Assembly (NCBI GenBank): GCA_018609935.1
Contig: JAHENH010000094.1
Span: 1 to 5,880 of the forward strand
Reading direction: 5' to 3'
Source: Halobacteriales archaeon
Lineage (GTDB): Archaea > Halobacteriota > Halobacteria > Halorutilales > JAHENH01
DNA length: 5,880 bases
A program made the position numbers and the translations under genes. The notes beneath the pieces are model-generated. The model was not told the DNA's origin and made no database searches. It saw only the letters and a program-made list of their open reading frames with translations. Shown one piece after another: positions 1 through 5,718 of this stretch (position 1 is the first letter of the stretch; every line of letters starts with the position of its first letter).

Positions 1-615
1 GCTAAAGAGACAGGTATACAAGTAGGGGATTTTATTACATTTGATAGAACATTTACATCTATAGAAAACGGATATAAAACAGGTATGGCCCTTGATAATA
101 GGGTGGGATGTGCAGCTACTATAGAAGCAACTAAAGAATTTAATGGTAATTATGAACTTATTAGTGTATTTACAACCCAAGAAGAGGTAGGTCTAAAGGG
201 AGCAAAAACCTCTGCTTATGCAGTAGATCCTGATGTAGCACTAGCTGTTGATACTTCAATAGCTGGAGATGTTCCATATATTAAAGATAAAGAATCAGAT
301 CTAGAAACCGGTAAAGGGGTGGAGATAACATTAATACAGAGTAGTGGAAGAGGCCTGATAACTAGTGAACCTGTTAAAAACTGGCTTATCGAAACTGCGG
401 AAGAATATAATCACTCATATCAACGTGGGGTATGGGAAGGAGGAGCTACAGATGCAGCTAACCTGTATTTAGTAAAGGAAGGTATACCTACTGGATCTTT
501 AGGGATACCAACAAGACATATTCATTCTTCAACTGAAGTTGTTGACATAGAAGATATAAAGTCTACAGTAAACTATCTTGGAGATGCTTTTAGCATGTTA
601 CCAAAATATTTTTAG
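1..615 (+). CDS. M42-family metallo-aminopeptidase (glutamyl/tetrahedral aminopeptidase type), C-terminal part
   Basis: The reading frame is open from base 1 to the TAG at 613-615, giving 204 residues; the N-terminus lies beyond the left edge. Numbering from the first visible codon, the M42 metal and catalytic motifs are all present: ALDNR with the bridging Asp32, TTQEEVG with the catalytic Glu61 and metal-binding Glu62, AVDTS with Asp84, and RHIHS with His175. Family members are usually about 330-360 residues, so some 130-150 residues, including the first metal-ligand His, are missing. The internal ATG at 85 is not the true start because conserved-looking sequence (VGDFITFD) continues upstream of it. 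M42 enzymes are cytoplasmic dinuclear-metal aminopeptidases that assemble into large tetrahedral particles and trim peptides released by the proteasome; this role is known for the family and inferred here. The substrate residue cannot be told from this part. The gene converges on the TRAM gene. Confidence 0.93.
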   Translation, partial: AKETGIQVGDFITFDRTFTSIENGYKTGMALDNRVGCAATIEATKEFNGNYELISVFTTQEEVGLKGAKTSAYAVDPDVALAVDTSIAGDVPYIKDKESDLETGKGVEITLIQSSGRGLITSEPVKNWLIETAEEYNHSYQRGVWEGGATDAANLYLVKEGIPTGSLGIPTRHIHSSTEVVDIEDIKSTVNYLGDAFSMLPKYF

Positions 616-649
616 TATGAAATAAAAAACCTAAAATTAAAGATATTTT

Positions 650-669
650 ATATACAGAATATATGTTTT
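650..669 (+). terminator. Possible weak terminator after the M42 peptidase gene
   Basis: A 5-bp inverted repeat (ATATA at 650-654, TATAT at 660-664, five-base loop) is followed by GTTTTA. Archaeal terminators are mainly U-rich tracts, and this one is short. The rest of the 117-base convergent gap (616-732) is AT-rich without other clear signals. In such AT-rich DNA the hairpin may be chance. Confidence 0.22.
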
Positions 670-732
670 ATTAGATTTATAAATTATAACTTTAGTAGAT
701 AACTAATTTAAAACTGAAACAAAATCTGATAT

Positions 733-1239
733 TTATGCCTTAACTGTATCTATTTCCTTAGCGAAGGCATAACTGTCTTCTACATTTTCTATCTCTATCA
801 TTATTCTATCACCTATTTCTGCATCTGATTCAGTTATTATTAGTGTATAACCTCCATCCATCTTAGCTATAGGATCTCCTTTTTCACCTTTATCAACTAC
901 TTCTACAGATCTTGTTTCATTAGCTTCTACAGGTATTTCCCTATTACCTAGTTGTTCTCCAGGCATTTCATTAATGCTAACTTCTTTTTCCTCTTTTGGA
1001 GAACTACTTGTCTCAGACTTAGCTGTCTCTTTACTCTTAGTTGTTTTCTTACTTGACTCATCTACTTTATTACTTGACTTTGATAAGCTAAAAATAGCTA
1101 CTCCATATTCTTTATCCTCATCTAATAAACCGTCTAAACCTGATCCTTCTATTCTTATTCCATCATCTGATAAGTTTACCTTTTCTTTATCGAAATAAAC
1201 CATCTCTCCTTCCAACTCTACTGATATACCATCTACCAT
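733..1239 (-). CDS. TRAM-domain protein with an extra N-terminal region (putative RNA-binding)
   Basis: This encodes 168 residues. Residues about 102-166 match the TRAM fold: IPVEANET, then GEKGDPIAKMDG (compare the family pattern G-x-x-G-D-x-I-A-x-V-x-G), then EIGDRIMIEIENVEDSYAFAKE. TRAM is a small OB-like beta-barrel that binds RNA; stand-alone archaeal versions have been proposed as RNA chaperones, and others are fused to tRNA-modifying enzymes. No methyltransferase or radical-SAM domain is present. Residues 1-53 are an acidic region I do not recognise, with beta-like alternation (ISVELEGEMVYF). Residues about 54-88 form a low-complexity Ser/Lys/Glu/Thr linker, probably disordered. There is no signal peptide or membrane segment. 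The ATG at 1237-1239 is supported by a TATA-like box ending 24 bases upstream and by the lack of a Shine-Dalgarno sequence, which fits a leaderless transcript. The TRAM call is fairly firm; the exact RNA target is unknown. Confidence 0.82.
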   Translation of the reverse strand: MVDGISVELEGEMVYFDKEKVNLSDDGIRIEGSGLDGLLDEDKEYGVAIFSLSKSSNKVDESSKKTTKSKETAKSETSSSPKEEKEVSINEMPGEQLGNREIPVEANETRSVEVVDKGEKGDPIAKMDGGYTLIITESDAEIGDRIMIEIENVEDSYAFAKEIDTVKA

Positions 1240-1262
1240 GTATACAATAAATATTTGTATGA

Positions 1263-1271
1263 CTTATATTT
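1263..1271 (-). promoter_or_regulatory. TATA box for the TRAM gene (leaderless)
   Basis: On the minus strand AAATATAAG lies 32 to 24 bases before the ATG. Archaeal TATA boxes are centred about 26-28 bases before the transcription start, so transcription would begin at or next to the ATG. An A-rich stretch just upstream could serve as the BRE. The sequence is AT-rich, so this is position-based inference. Confidence 0.5.
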
Positions 1272-1368
1272 TTCATTTTTTAGTTAAATTCTGAATTAAG
1301 CATGTAGATCGATTAAATTATATATGATGTTTTTATAAATATTGAATGGCAGTAAAGATGCAGAAATT

Positions 1369-1416
1369 AAAAAATAATAGTAATCTCATATAATGTAGTT
1401 AACATTATTTAAAAAA
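1369..1416 (-). terminator. T-tracts and small hairpin after the DUF5828-like gene
   Basis: Read on the minus strand, a run of six T (1416-1411) follows the stop codon by about 30 bases. Next comes a 6-bp inverted repeat (TAATGT at 1391-1396 with ACATTA at 1402-1407, five-base loop), and then a second run of six T (1374-1369). U-tracts are the main archaeal termination signal. The remainder of the 1240-1446 gap holds only the TRAM promoter region; I see no other gene or RNA in it. Confidence 0.3.
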
Positions 1417-1446
1417 GATATTTCTGATATACCTTAAAGTATTTAT

Positions 1447-1992
1447 TTAAAGCTCCTCTTGTATTTTTCTTTTGAGGTTATCATCATTTATGTTTATTTC
1501 AAATGAATATGTTTCTTTTTTTGTCTTTTTTAGTTCTGCGCTTACAAGTTGGTTGTCAAAGTAGTAGGGAGTAAATTTTGTCATTAGTCTATATACAATT
1601 CTTTCCGTTTTTCTAAATATTTTTCTTAATACTGTTTTAATAGACTGTAGTCCGTGTTTTCCTGTTCTAGTTAGTCTTCCTGCAGCTTGTTTTTTGTTGT
1701 TTTCTTTTAGTGAGTCTACTGATTCTGTTAGTTTTTCTTTTGTTTTTTCTACTTCTTTTTCAAGCCCATTTTCTTTTTTTTCAATAGTATTTTTCTCAAT
1801 ACTAGTTTGTCTTGCTGTTTTTTCAGTTATATCATCTATTGATTCGTCTTTTTTTGGTCTCCATTTTTCCCATTCATCTAATCCTTTACTTTCCACTCCA
1901 TTTTTCTTTAAAGCTTCACTTACTTCCTCGCCATGATCTACAATACCACTCCATGTGTCTTGTACTTTAAATCCTGAGACACTTTTTCTCAT
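1447..1992 (-). CDS. DUF5828-like conserved protein, unknown function
   Basis: This encodes 181 residues. The N-terminus (VSGFKVQDTWSGIVDHGE, then WEKWRPK at 41-47 and EKTARQ at 57-62) and the C-terminal YYFDNQLVSAEL (143-154) followed by FEININDDNLK resemble, from memory, a family annotated in haloarchaea as DUF5828; no search was run. The middle (about 55-105) is highly charged, rich in Lys and Glu, and probably helical or coiled coil. Residues about 106-137 are strongly basic (RKIFRKTERIVYR), which could contact nucleic acid or an acidic partner, but this is speculation. There is no signal peptide, membrane segment or catalytic motif. The start at 1990-1992 gives the expected family N-terminus. 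The gene is divergent from proC, with 197 bases between the two starts. That may reflect neighbourhood conservation rather than a role in proline synthesis. Confidence 0.78.
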   Translation of the reverse strand: MRKSVSGFKVQDTWSGIVDHGEEVSEALKKNGVESKGLDEWEKWRPKKDESIDDITEKTARQTSIEKNTIEKKENGLEKEVEKTKEKLTESVDSLKENNKKQAAGRLTRTGKHGLQSIKTVLRKIFRKTERIVYRLMTKFTPYYFDNQLVSAELKKTKKETYSFEININDDNLKRKIQEEL

Positions 1993-2022
1993 TTCAGTAC
2001 TTTATATTATAGACAAAGTTAT

Positions 2023-2031
2023 TACTATAAA
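2023..2031 (-). promoter_or_regulatory. Candidate TATA box for the DUF5828-like gene
   Basis: TTTATAGTA on the minus strand lies 39 to 31 bases before the ATG, which would place the transcription start a few bases upstream of the start codon. A second TATA-like string (TATAATATAAA, about 19 to 9 bases before the ATG) is too close to serve this start. No Shine-Dalgarno sequence is visible. Confidence 0.3.
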
Positions 2032-2147
2032 TTTAATGGTTTATTTTATAAACAATAATAAATAATATCATTTGTATCTAGTTTTTAAATTTTTTATCTT
2101 TCCTTCTACTTAAAGGATGATTAAGATCTCTTCTAAATGAGAAAAAT

Positions 2148-2169
2148 CTATATTGTTTTTCCTTTTAAT
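2148..2169 (+). promoter_or_regulatory. Candidate promoter of the proC-proB-proA operon
   Basis: Two TATA-like strings precede proC. CTATATT (2148-2154) is 42-36 bases before the ATG and would give a leader of roughly a dozen bases. TTTTAAT (2163-2169) is 27-21 bases before it and would give a leaderless message. The sequence does not decide between them. AGGA at 2171-2174 is too far from the ATG (2190) to be a good ribosome binding site. This is the only plausible promoter for the three-gene operon. Confidence 0.38.
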
Positions 2170-2189
2170 CAGGATAATTAGAAAATAAT

Positions 2190-2987
2190 ATGATTAAAGT
2201 TTGCTTGATAGGTTGCGGTAAACTAGGAAGTGCAATTATAAAGGGGTTATATAGTGTTAATAATGATTATAGCATTATAGGATGTGATAAAGATATAGAA
2301 AAACTCGAAAAAATAGACGAATATTGTCTTGATACTACTGACAATATAAAAGAAGCTACAGAAAATGTAGATATAGTGGTTGTTGCAGTAAAACCTAAAA
2401 ATATAGATGAAGTATTGGATAAACTTGATCTGTCATCAGATCAAACTCTTGTATCTGTAGTAGCAGCTGTTCCAACTGACTTTATAAAACAAAAAACTAG
2501 TGCTAACGTAGTTAGAGTGATGCCAAATCTTGCAGCAGAACAACGTGAGATGGCATCAGCTGTAAGCTTCACAGATAAAAAAACAAAAAAAGTAATAAAC
2601 CTCTTAGAAGACCTCGGTGAATATGTGGAGCTAGATGAAGATCTTATGGATATAGCGACAGCAGTCAATGGAAGTGGGCCAGCATTTGTTTTTTATTTAA
2701 TCAAAATAATGAAGAAAGCAGGGATAGAACGTGGTTTAGATGAGAGAAAAGCAGAAAAATTGGTTGCACAAACATTTAAAGGAGCTGCAGAGATTGTATT
2801 AGATTCAAATAAAAATGTAGATGAATTAATTGATGCTGTCTGTTCTCCTGAAGGTACAACAATTGAAGGGATGAAGGTGCTTAATAATAGTGAAATATCA
2901 CAATTTTTACCTTCTGCAGTAAATGCAGCTGAAAAGAAGTCGAAAAAAATCTCTAAAGAGGTCTCTGAAGACTTAAATAATGGATAA
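2190..2987 (+). CDS. proC: Pyrroline-5-carboxylate reductase (ProC)
   Basis: ProC catalyses the last step of proline synthesis, NAD(P)H-dependent reduction of pyrroline-5-carboxylate to proline, in the cytoplasm. The 265-residue length is normal for the family. The N-terminal Rossmann fold has the dinucleotide motif GCGKLG (8-13), followed by [14 protein letters not shown] at 109-113 and NGSGPAF at 160-166 are the usual substrate and cofactor-region motifs. The C-terminal all-helical dimerisation domain carries the P5CR signature around SPEGTTIEG (219-227), where the usual SPGGTT has Glu in place of the first Gly. This gene is first in an operon with proB and proA, and its last 8 bases overlap the proB start. 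The ATG at 2190 is chosen because the Rossmann beta strand begins immediately after it. Identification is secure. Confidence 0.97.
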   Translation: MIKVCLIGCGKLGSAIIKGLYSVNNDYSIIGCDKDIEKLEKIDEYCLDTTDNIKEATENVDIVVVAVKPKNIDEVLDKLDLSSDQTLVSVVAAVPTDFIKQKTSANVVRVMPNLAAEQREMASAVSFTDKKTKKVINLLEDLGEYVELDEDLMDIATAVNGSGPAFVFYLIKIMKKAGIERGLDERKAEKLVAQTFKGAAEIVLDSNKNVDELIDAVCSPEGTTIEGMKVLNNSEISQFLPSAVNAAEKKSKKISKEVSEDLNNG

Positions 2988-3810
2988 GGTTGACTTAAAC
3001 TGTTCGACAAAGAACGAAAAAAAGGCAAGAGAAAAAGCAGCAAAAGCGAAGAAGATTATAGTTAAGGCGGGCACAAATTCACTTACAGATGAAGACTCAA
3101 AACTTGATAAAGACAAATTAAATAAACTTGTTGATGATGTAATGGATATGATAAATAAAAATAAACAAGTTATATTAGTTTCGTCTGGGGCTATTGGTGC
3201 TGGAAAAGGAACTATATCAATTCCTGATGATTCGATAGAAAATCTTCAAGCGGCTTCTACTATAGGCCAAAGCCATCTTATGCGGTTTTATTCAGAAAGT
3301 TTTGAAAGATATAATAAACAAGTTGCTCAAATACTTTTAACCCATGAAGACCTTGAAAATCCTAGTAGATTTAATAATTTTAAAAATACTATTGAGACAT
3401 TACTAAAATGGGATATTATACCTATAATAAATGAGAATGATGCAGTAGCTATAGAAGAAATAAAGGTTGGTGACAATGATATTATATCATCCCATATAGC
3501 TGTGGGAATCAAAGCTGACCTTCTTGTAACTCTTACAGATGTTGGAGGCGTATATACAAGTAATCCTAAGGAAAATTCTGATGCAGAACTTATACATAAA
3601 GTGGACTTTAATAATTTCAATAAATTGAAAAAAAGAATAGATGAAACATCAACAAGAAATTTTGGGGGTATAAAAACAAAAATTGATGGGGCTAGAAAAG
3701 TAAATAAAGAGGGAATACCAGCAATAATAGCTAAATCTGATGAAGAAAATATTTTAGAGAGAATAGCTAAAGGAGAAAAAGTAGGTACTATTTTTATTCC
3801 TGACACATAG
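2980..3810 (+). CDS. proB: Glutamate 5-kinase (ProB), kinase domain only
   Basis: ProB phosphorylates the gamma-carboxylate of glutamate with ATP, the first and usually feedback-controlled step of proline synthesis. The 276 residues form a single amino-acid kinase domain: VKAGTNSLT (28-36), VSSGAIGAG (67-75), PIINENDAV (148-156), GDND (164-167), [12 protein letters not shown] (185-196) and FGGIKTK (228-234). The KAGTNSLTD and TLTDVGGVY forms resemble haloarchaeal ProB from memory. The C-terminal PUA domain found in many bacterial ProB proteins (about 360-370 residues in total) is absent, and the protein ends right after the kinase fold. A Lys/Ala-rich helix of about 25 residues precedes the first strand. 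The ATG at 2980 overlaps proC by 8 bases in a different frame, suggesting translational coupling; no other nearby Met lies before the first motif. A stop and 12 bases separate it from proA. Confidence 0.96.
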   Translation: MDKVDLNCSTKNEKKAREKAAKAKKIIVKAGTNSLTDEDSKLDKDKLNKLVDDVMDMINKNKQVILVSSGAIGAGKGTISIPDDSIENLQAASTIGQSHLMRFYSESFERYNKQVAQILLTHEDLENPSRFNNFKNTIETLLKWDIIPIINENDAVAIEEIKVGDNDIISSHIAVGIKADLLVTLTDVGGVYTSNPKENSDAELIHKVDFNNFNKLKKRIDETSTRNFGGIKTKIDGARKVNKEGIPAIIAKSDEENILERIAKGEKVGTIFIPDT

Positions 3811-3822
3811 ACTGTAACAAAA

Positions 3823-5127
3823 ATGAAAGACATAGATAAAAAAATCGAGGAAGCAGAAAAGGCTGCTTTACAAATTTCTAATCTCTCTAACAAAAAACGG
3901 GAGAGAACATTAGTGAAGATAGCTAGTACGATCCGAGATAAAAAAACAAAAATAATTAATGCAAATAAAAAAGATGTAAAAAAAGCTGAGGAATTACTTA
4001 GAAAAGGAGAGTATAGTCAGTCATTTGTTGACAGATTAAAATTATCTGAGGAAAAAATAGAAAGTATATCTAGTATGGTCGAAAGCGTAGCTAGCCAAGA
4101 AGACCCACTAGGAAAAACACTTTCAGCACGAAAACTTGATGATTCCCTCAATCTCTATAAAGTAACTGTACCTATAGGAGTTATAGGATCAGTTTTTGAA
4201 TCTAGACCCGATGCATTAGTACAAATAGCTTCTCTCTGTCTTAAATCTGGAAACTCAACTATATTAAAAGGAGGTAGTGAGGCAAAATATTCAAATAGAA
4301 TACTTTTTGAATGTATAGCAGAGGCCTCCTCAGATATTGTCGATGGATGGGTACAATTAATTGAAGCAAGAGAAGATGTAGAAAAACTACTTGAAATGGA
4401 TGATTCAATTGATCTTTTAATGCCAAGAGGGAGTTCAGATTTCGTCGAATATATACAAAACAATACCCGTATACCTGTTCTTGGTCACACAGAGGGGATA
4501 TGTCACGTCTATATTGATAGTGAAGCAGATCTAAAAAAAGCAGAGGATATTTCATATGATGCGAAAGTCCAATATCCCGCTGTATGTAATGCCGTAGAAG
4601 CATTATTAATACATGAAGAAATCATAGAAGATTTTCTACCTAGTATAGTAGACAGGTATAAAAATGCAGGAGTGAAAATAAAAAGTGATGAAAAAGCCCT
4701 TAATTTTATTAGGGCTGATAAAGCAACTGAAAAAGATTGGACTACAGAGTATAATGATCTAATTATATCTATAAAAACTGTATCTTCACTTAAAGAATCT
4801 ATAGATCACATAAATAAATATGGATCCAAACATACAGACTCTATAGTTACAGAAAATAAAAATAAAGCTAAACGATTTATGAAAAGAGTTGATTCTGCTA
4901 GTGTCTTTCACAATACATCCACTCGATTTAGTGATGGATATAGATACGGCTTAGGTGCTGAGGTAGGTATAAGTACAGGTAAAACTCATGCTAGAGGACC
5001 TGTAGGTCTTGAAGGATTAACCACATATAAATATTATCTAGAAGGGAATGGACATATTGTATCTGAATATGTTGGAGAGAATGCAAAAGAGTTCAAACAC
5101 GAAACTATAGATGAGGACTGGAAATAA
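3823..5127 (+). CDS. proA: Glutamate-5-semialdehyde dehydrogenase / gamma-glutamyl phosphate reductase (ProA)
   Basis: ProA reduces gamma-glutamyl phosphate, the unstable ProB product, with NADPH to glutamate-5-semialdehyde, which cyclises to the ProC substrate. The 434-residue length is typical. Visible motifs of this aldehyde-dehydrogenase-superfamily enzyme are VPIGVIGSVFESRPDA (SRPD at 127-130), LKGGSEA, LLMPRGSS, LGHTEGICHVYID, the catalytic cysteine Cys255 in YPAVCNAVE, and the C-terminal block STRFSDGYRYGLGAEVGIST, then HARGPVGLEGLTTYKYY. In many relatives the residues before the catalytic Cys read RPGVCNA; here they are YPAVCNA. The protein is intact with no frameshift. The ATG at 3823 follows proB by 12 bases with no Shine-Dalgarno sequence, so translation probably depends on the upstream gene. 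As the last gene of the operon it is followed by an AT-rich gap. Confidence 0.97.
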   Translation: MKDIDKKIEEAEKAALQISNLSNKKRERTLVKIASTIRDKKTKIINANKKDVKKAEELLRKGEYSQSFVDRLKLSEEKIESISSMVESVASQEDPLGKTLSARKLDDSLNLYKVTVPIGVIGSVFESRPDALVQIASLCLKSGNSTILKGGSEAKYSNRILFECIAEASSDIVDGWVQLIEAREDVEKLLEMDDSIDLLMPRGSSDFVEYIQNNTRIPVLGHTEGICHVYIDSEADLKKAEDISYDAKVQYPAVCNAVEALLIHEEIIEDFLPSIVDRYKNAGVKIKSDEKALNFIRADKATEKDWTTEYNDLIISIKTVSSLKESIDHINKYGSKHTDSIVTENKNKAKRFMKRVDSASVFHNTSTRFSDGYRYGLGAEVGISTGKTHARGPVGLEGLTTYKYYLEGNGHIVSEYVGENAKEFKHETIDEDWK

Positions 5128-5245
5128 TATAGACATCCTTTATATATTATAAAAAAATTATGTTATAAGTAGAACTCAGATTTTATATACACAAAAAATT
5201 AAACTTAAAAAAATTAAAAATAACACAATATATATGTATACTATA

Positions 5246-5260
5246 AACTTTTTGATTTAA
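5246..5260 (+). terminator. Possible U-tract terminator of the proline operon
   Basis: CTTTTTG with five T (5249-5253), followed by ATTTAA, is the clearest T-run on the plus strand between proA and the next gene. There is no strong hairpin before it. The rest of 5128-5312 is nearly all A and T, with A-runs at 5151-5157 and 5208-5212, and shows no further gene. Confidence is low because such runs are common here. Confidence 0.22.
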
Positions 5261-5283
5261 CTATTTCATTTTATCTATAAAAA

Positions 5284-5291
5284 TTTATATG
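5284..5291 (+). promoter_or_regulatory. TATA box for the small Cys2-His2 protein gene
   Basis: TTTATATG lies 29-22 bases before the ATG at 5313, with an A-rich stretch just upstream that could be the BRE. This is the spacing expected for a leaderless archaeal transcript. AGGG at 5304-5307 could alternatively be a weak ribosome binding site. Confidence 0.45.
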
Positions 5292-5312
5292 TATTAAGAA
5301 TTAGGGATTTAT

Positions 5313-5615
5313 ATGAAAGGAAATAAATACGTTATAGAATGTCAAAAATGTGGAGAAGTAATGGCAGGATATTCAAAACACATCGCAGTAGAACGTAAGA
5401 AAGATCATAAACAAAAATTTGAACATGATGTTGAAATAAAACAGAAAACAGAAGAACTAGATGTTAAAACACAAGAAAAGGAAAAAGATGAATTAGAAGA
5501 CGAAAAACAAGAACTAGAAAATAAAGAACAAGAATTAGAAAACAAAAAACAAGAACTAGAAAACAAAAAACAAGAACTAGAAAACAAAAAACAAAAACCT
5601 ACTAAACCTAATTAA
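5313..5615 (+). CDS. Small protein with Cys2-His2 putative zinc site and heptad-repeat coiled-coil tail, function unknown
   Basis: This encodes 100 residues. Residues 6-41 contain YVIECQKCG and HKQKFEHDVEI, giving Cys10, Cys13, His32 and His38 (C-x2-C-x18-H-x5-H). The layout recalls small haloarchaeal zinc-binding proteins with a CxxC near the N-terminus and an H-x5-H-x-V end, but I cannot name a family. Residues about 42-59 are charged linker. Residues 60-94 are five consecutive seven-residue units of the form E-L-E-N-K-K-Q with Leu at one fixed position, predicted to be a highly charged coiled coil, followed by KPTKPN. Encoding DNA is a 21-bp tandem repeat. No membrane segment or signal peptide is present. 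With only one Leu per heptad the coil may be weak or a single alpha helix. The start is supported by the TATA-like box at the right distance. It appears to be transcribed alone; its role is unknown, and nucleic-acid or protein binding is only a guess from the zinc-like site. Confidence 0.75.
   Translation: MKGNKYVIECQKCGEVMAGYSKHIAVERKKDHKQKFEHDVEIKQKTEELDVKTQEKEKDELEDEKQELENKEQELENKKQELENKKQELENKKQKPTKPN
5490..5594 (+). repeat. 21-bp tandem repeat, five units, inside the coiled-coil gene
   Basis: The units begin at 5490, 5511, 5532, 5553 and 5574, each encoding one heptad. Units four and five are identical, unit three differs from them by one base (GAATTA for GAACTA), and units one and two carry a few more changes. 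The gradient suggests recent expansion toward the 3' end. The repeat keeps the reading frame, so copy-number change would lengthen or shorten the coil without breaking the gene. Confidence 0.95.
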
Positions 5616-5616
5616 A

Positions 5617-5632
5617 TTTTAAATTCCTTTTT
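5617..5632 (+). terminator. U-tract after the small Cys2-His2 protein gene
   Basis: Just after the TAA at 5613-5615 come a run of four T (5617-5620) and a run of five T (5628-5632), which could end transcription of the upstream gene in the archaeal manner. The second tract directly abuts a palindromic segment. Confidence 0.35.
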
Positions 5633-5653
5633 GACTTATATAAGTATTAAGTC
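5633..5653. repeat. Short nested palindrome in a convergent intergenic gap
   Basis: ACTTATATAAGT (5634-5645) is a perfect 12-bp palindrome. GACTTA (5633-5638) also pairs with TAAGTC (5648-5653), giving an alternative hairpin with a nine-base loop. ACTTATA recurs at 5654-5660. It lies between the convergent small-protein and csp genes, so a bidirectional terminator or processing signal is possible; chance in AT-rich DNA is also possible. Confidence 0.4.
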
Positions 5654-5718
5654 ACTTATATTATATAGAGATATTTAAAACTAGTATATTTATTTTTTAC
5701 ACTATATATTAAAAGTTA

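Noticed and set aside
85..615. ATG at 85 considered as the real start of the peptidase gene
   Set aside because: The frame stays open to base 1 with family-like sequence before this Met, and starting here would remove the first half of the enzyme.
974..1198. 74-codon plus-strand open frame opposite the TRAM gene
   Set aside because: The Ser/Leu-rich, membrane-like product mirrors the Lys/Glu/Ser linker of the TRAM protein on the other strand.
1272..1446. Intergenic stretch examined for a small RNA or tRNA
   Set aside because: It has no cloverleaf, no GC-rich stem as expected for a structured RNA in an AT-rich genome, and no open frame; only T-tracts and a 6-bp hairpin are visible.
1694..1936. 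80-codon plus-strand open frame rich in Ser and Phe
   Set aside because: It is the antisense image of the Lys/Glu-rich coiled-coil middle of the DUF5828-like gene.
2693..3043. 116-codon minus-strand open frame opposite proC/proB
   Set aside because: It is an antisense shadow of proC with low-complexity Ser/Phe/Leu content and no promoter or family motif.
3327..3893. 188-codon open frame on the minus strand across the proB end and proA start
   Set aside because: It lies antisense to two securely identified enzymes and its Ser/Ile/Phe-rich product is the usual antisense image of Lys/Glu/Asp-rich coding sequence; it has no recognisable motif.
4155..4603. Two overlapping minus-strand open frames (4155-4463 and 4259-4603) inside proA
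   Set aside because: Both are opposite the conserved catalytic core of proA, and neither product looks like a known protein.
5490..5594. Tandem repeat considered as a CRISPR array or replication-origin iteron
   Set aside because: The units are contiguous with no spacers, are 21 bp, and keep the reading frame of a heptad coiled coil, so a coding repeat explains them fully.
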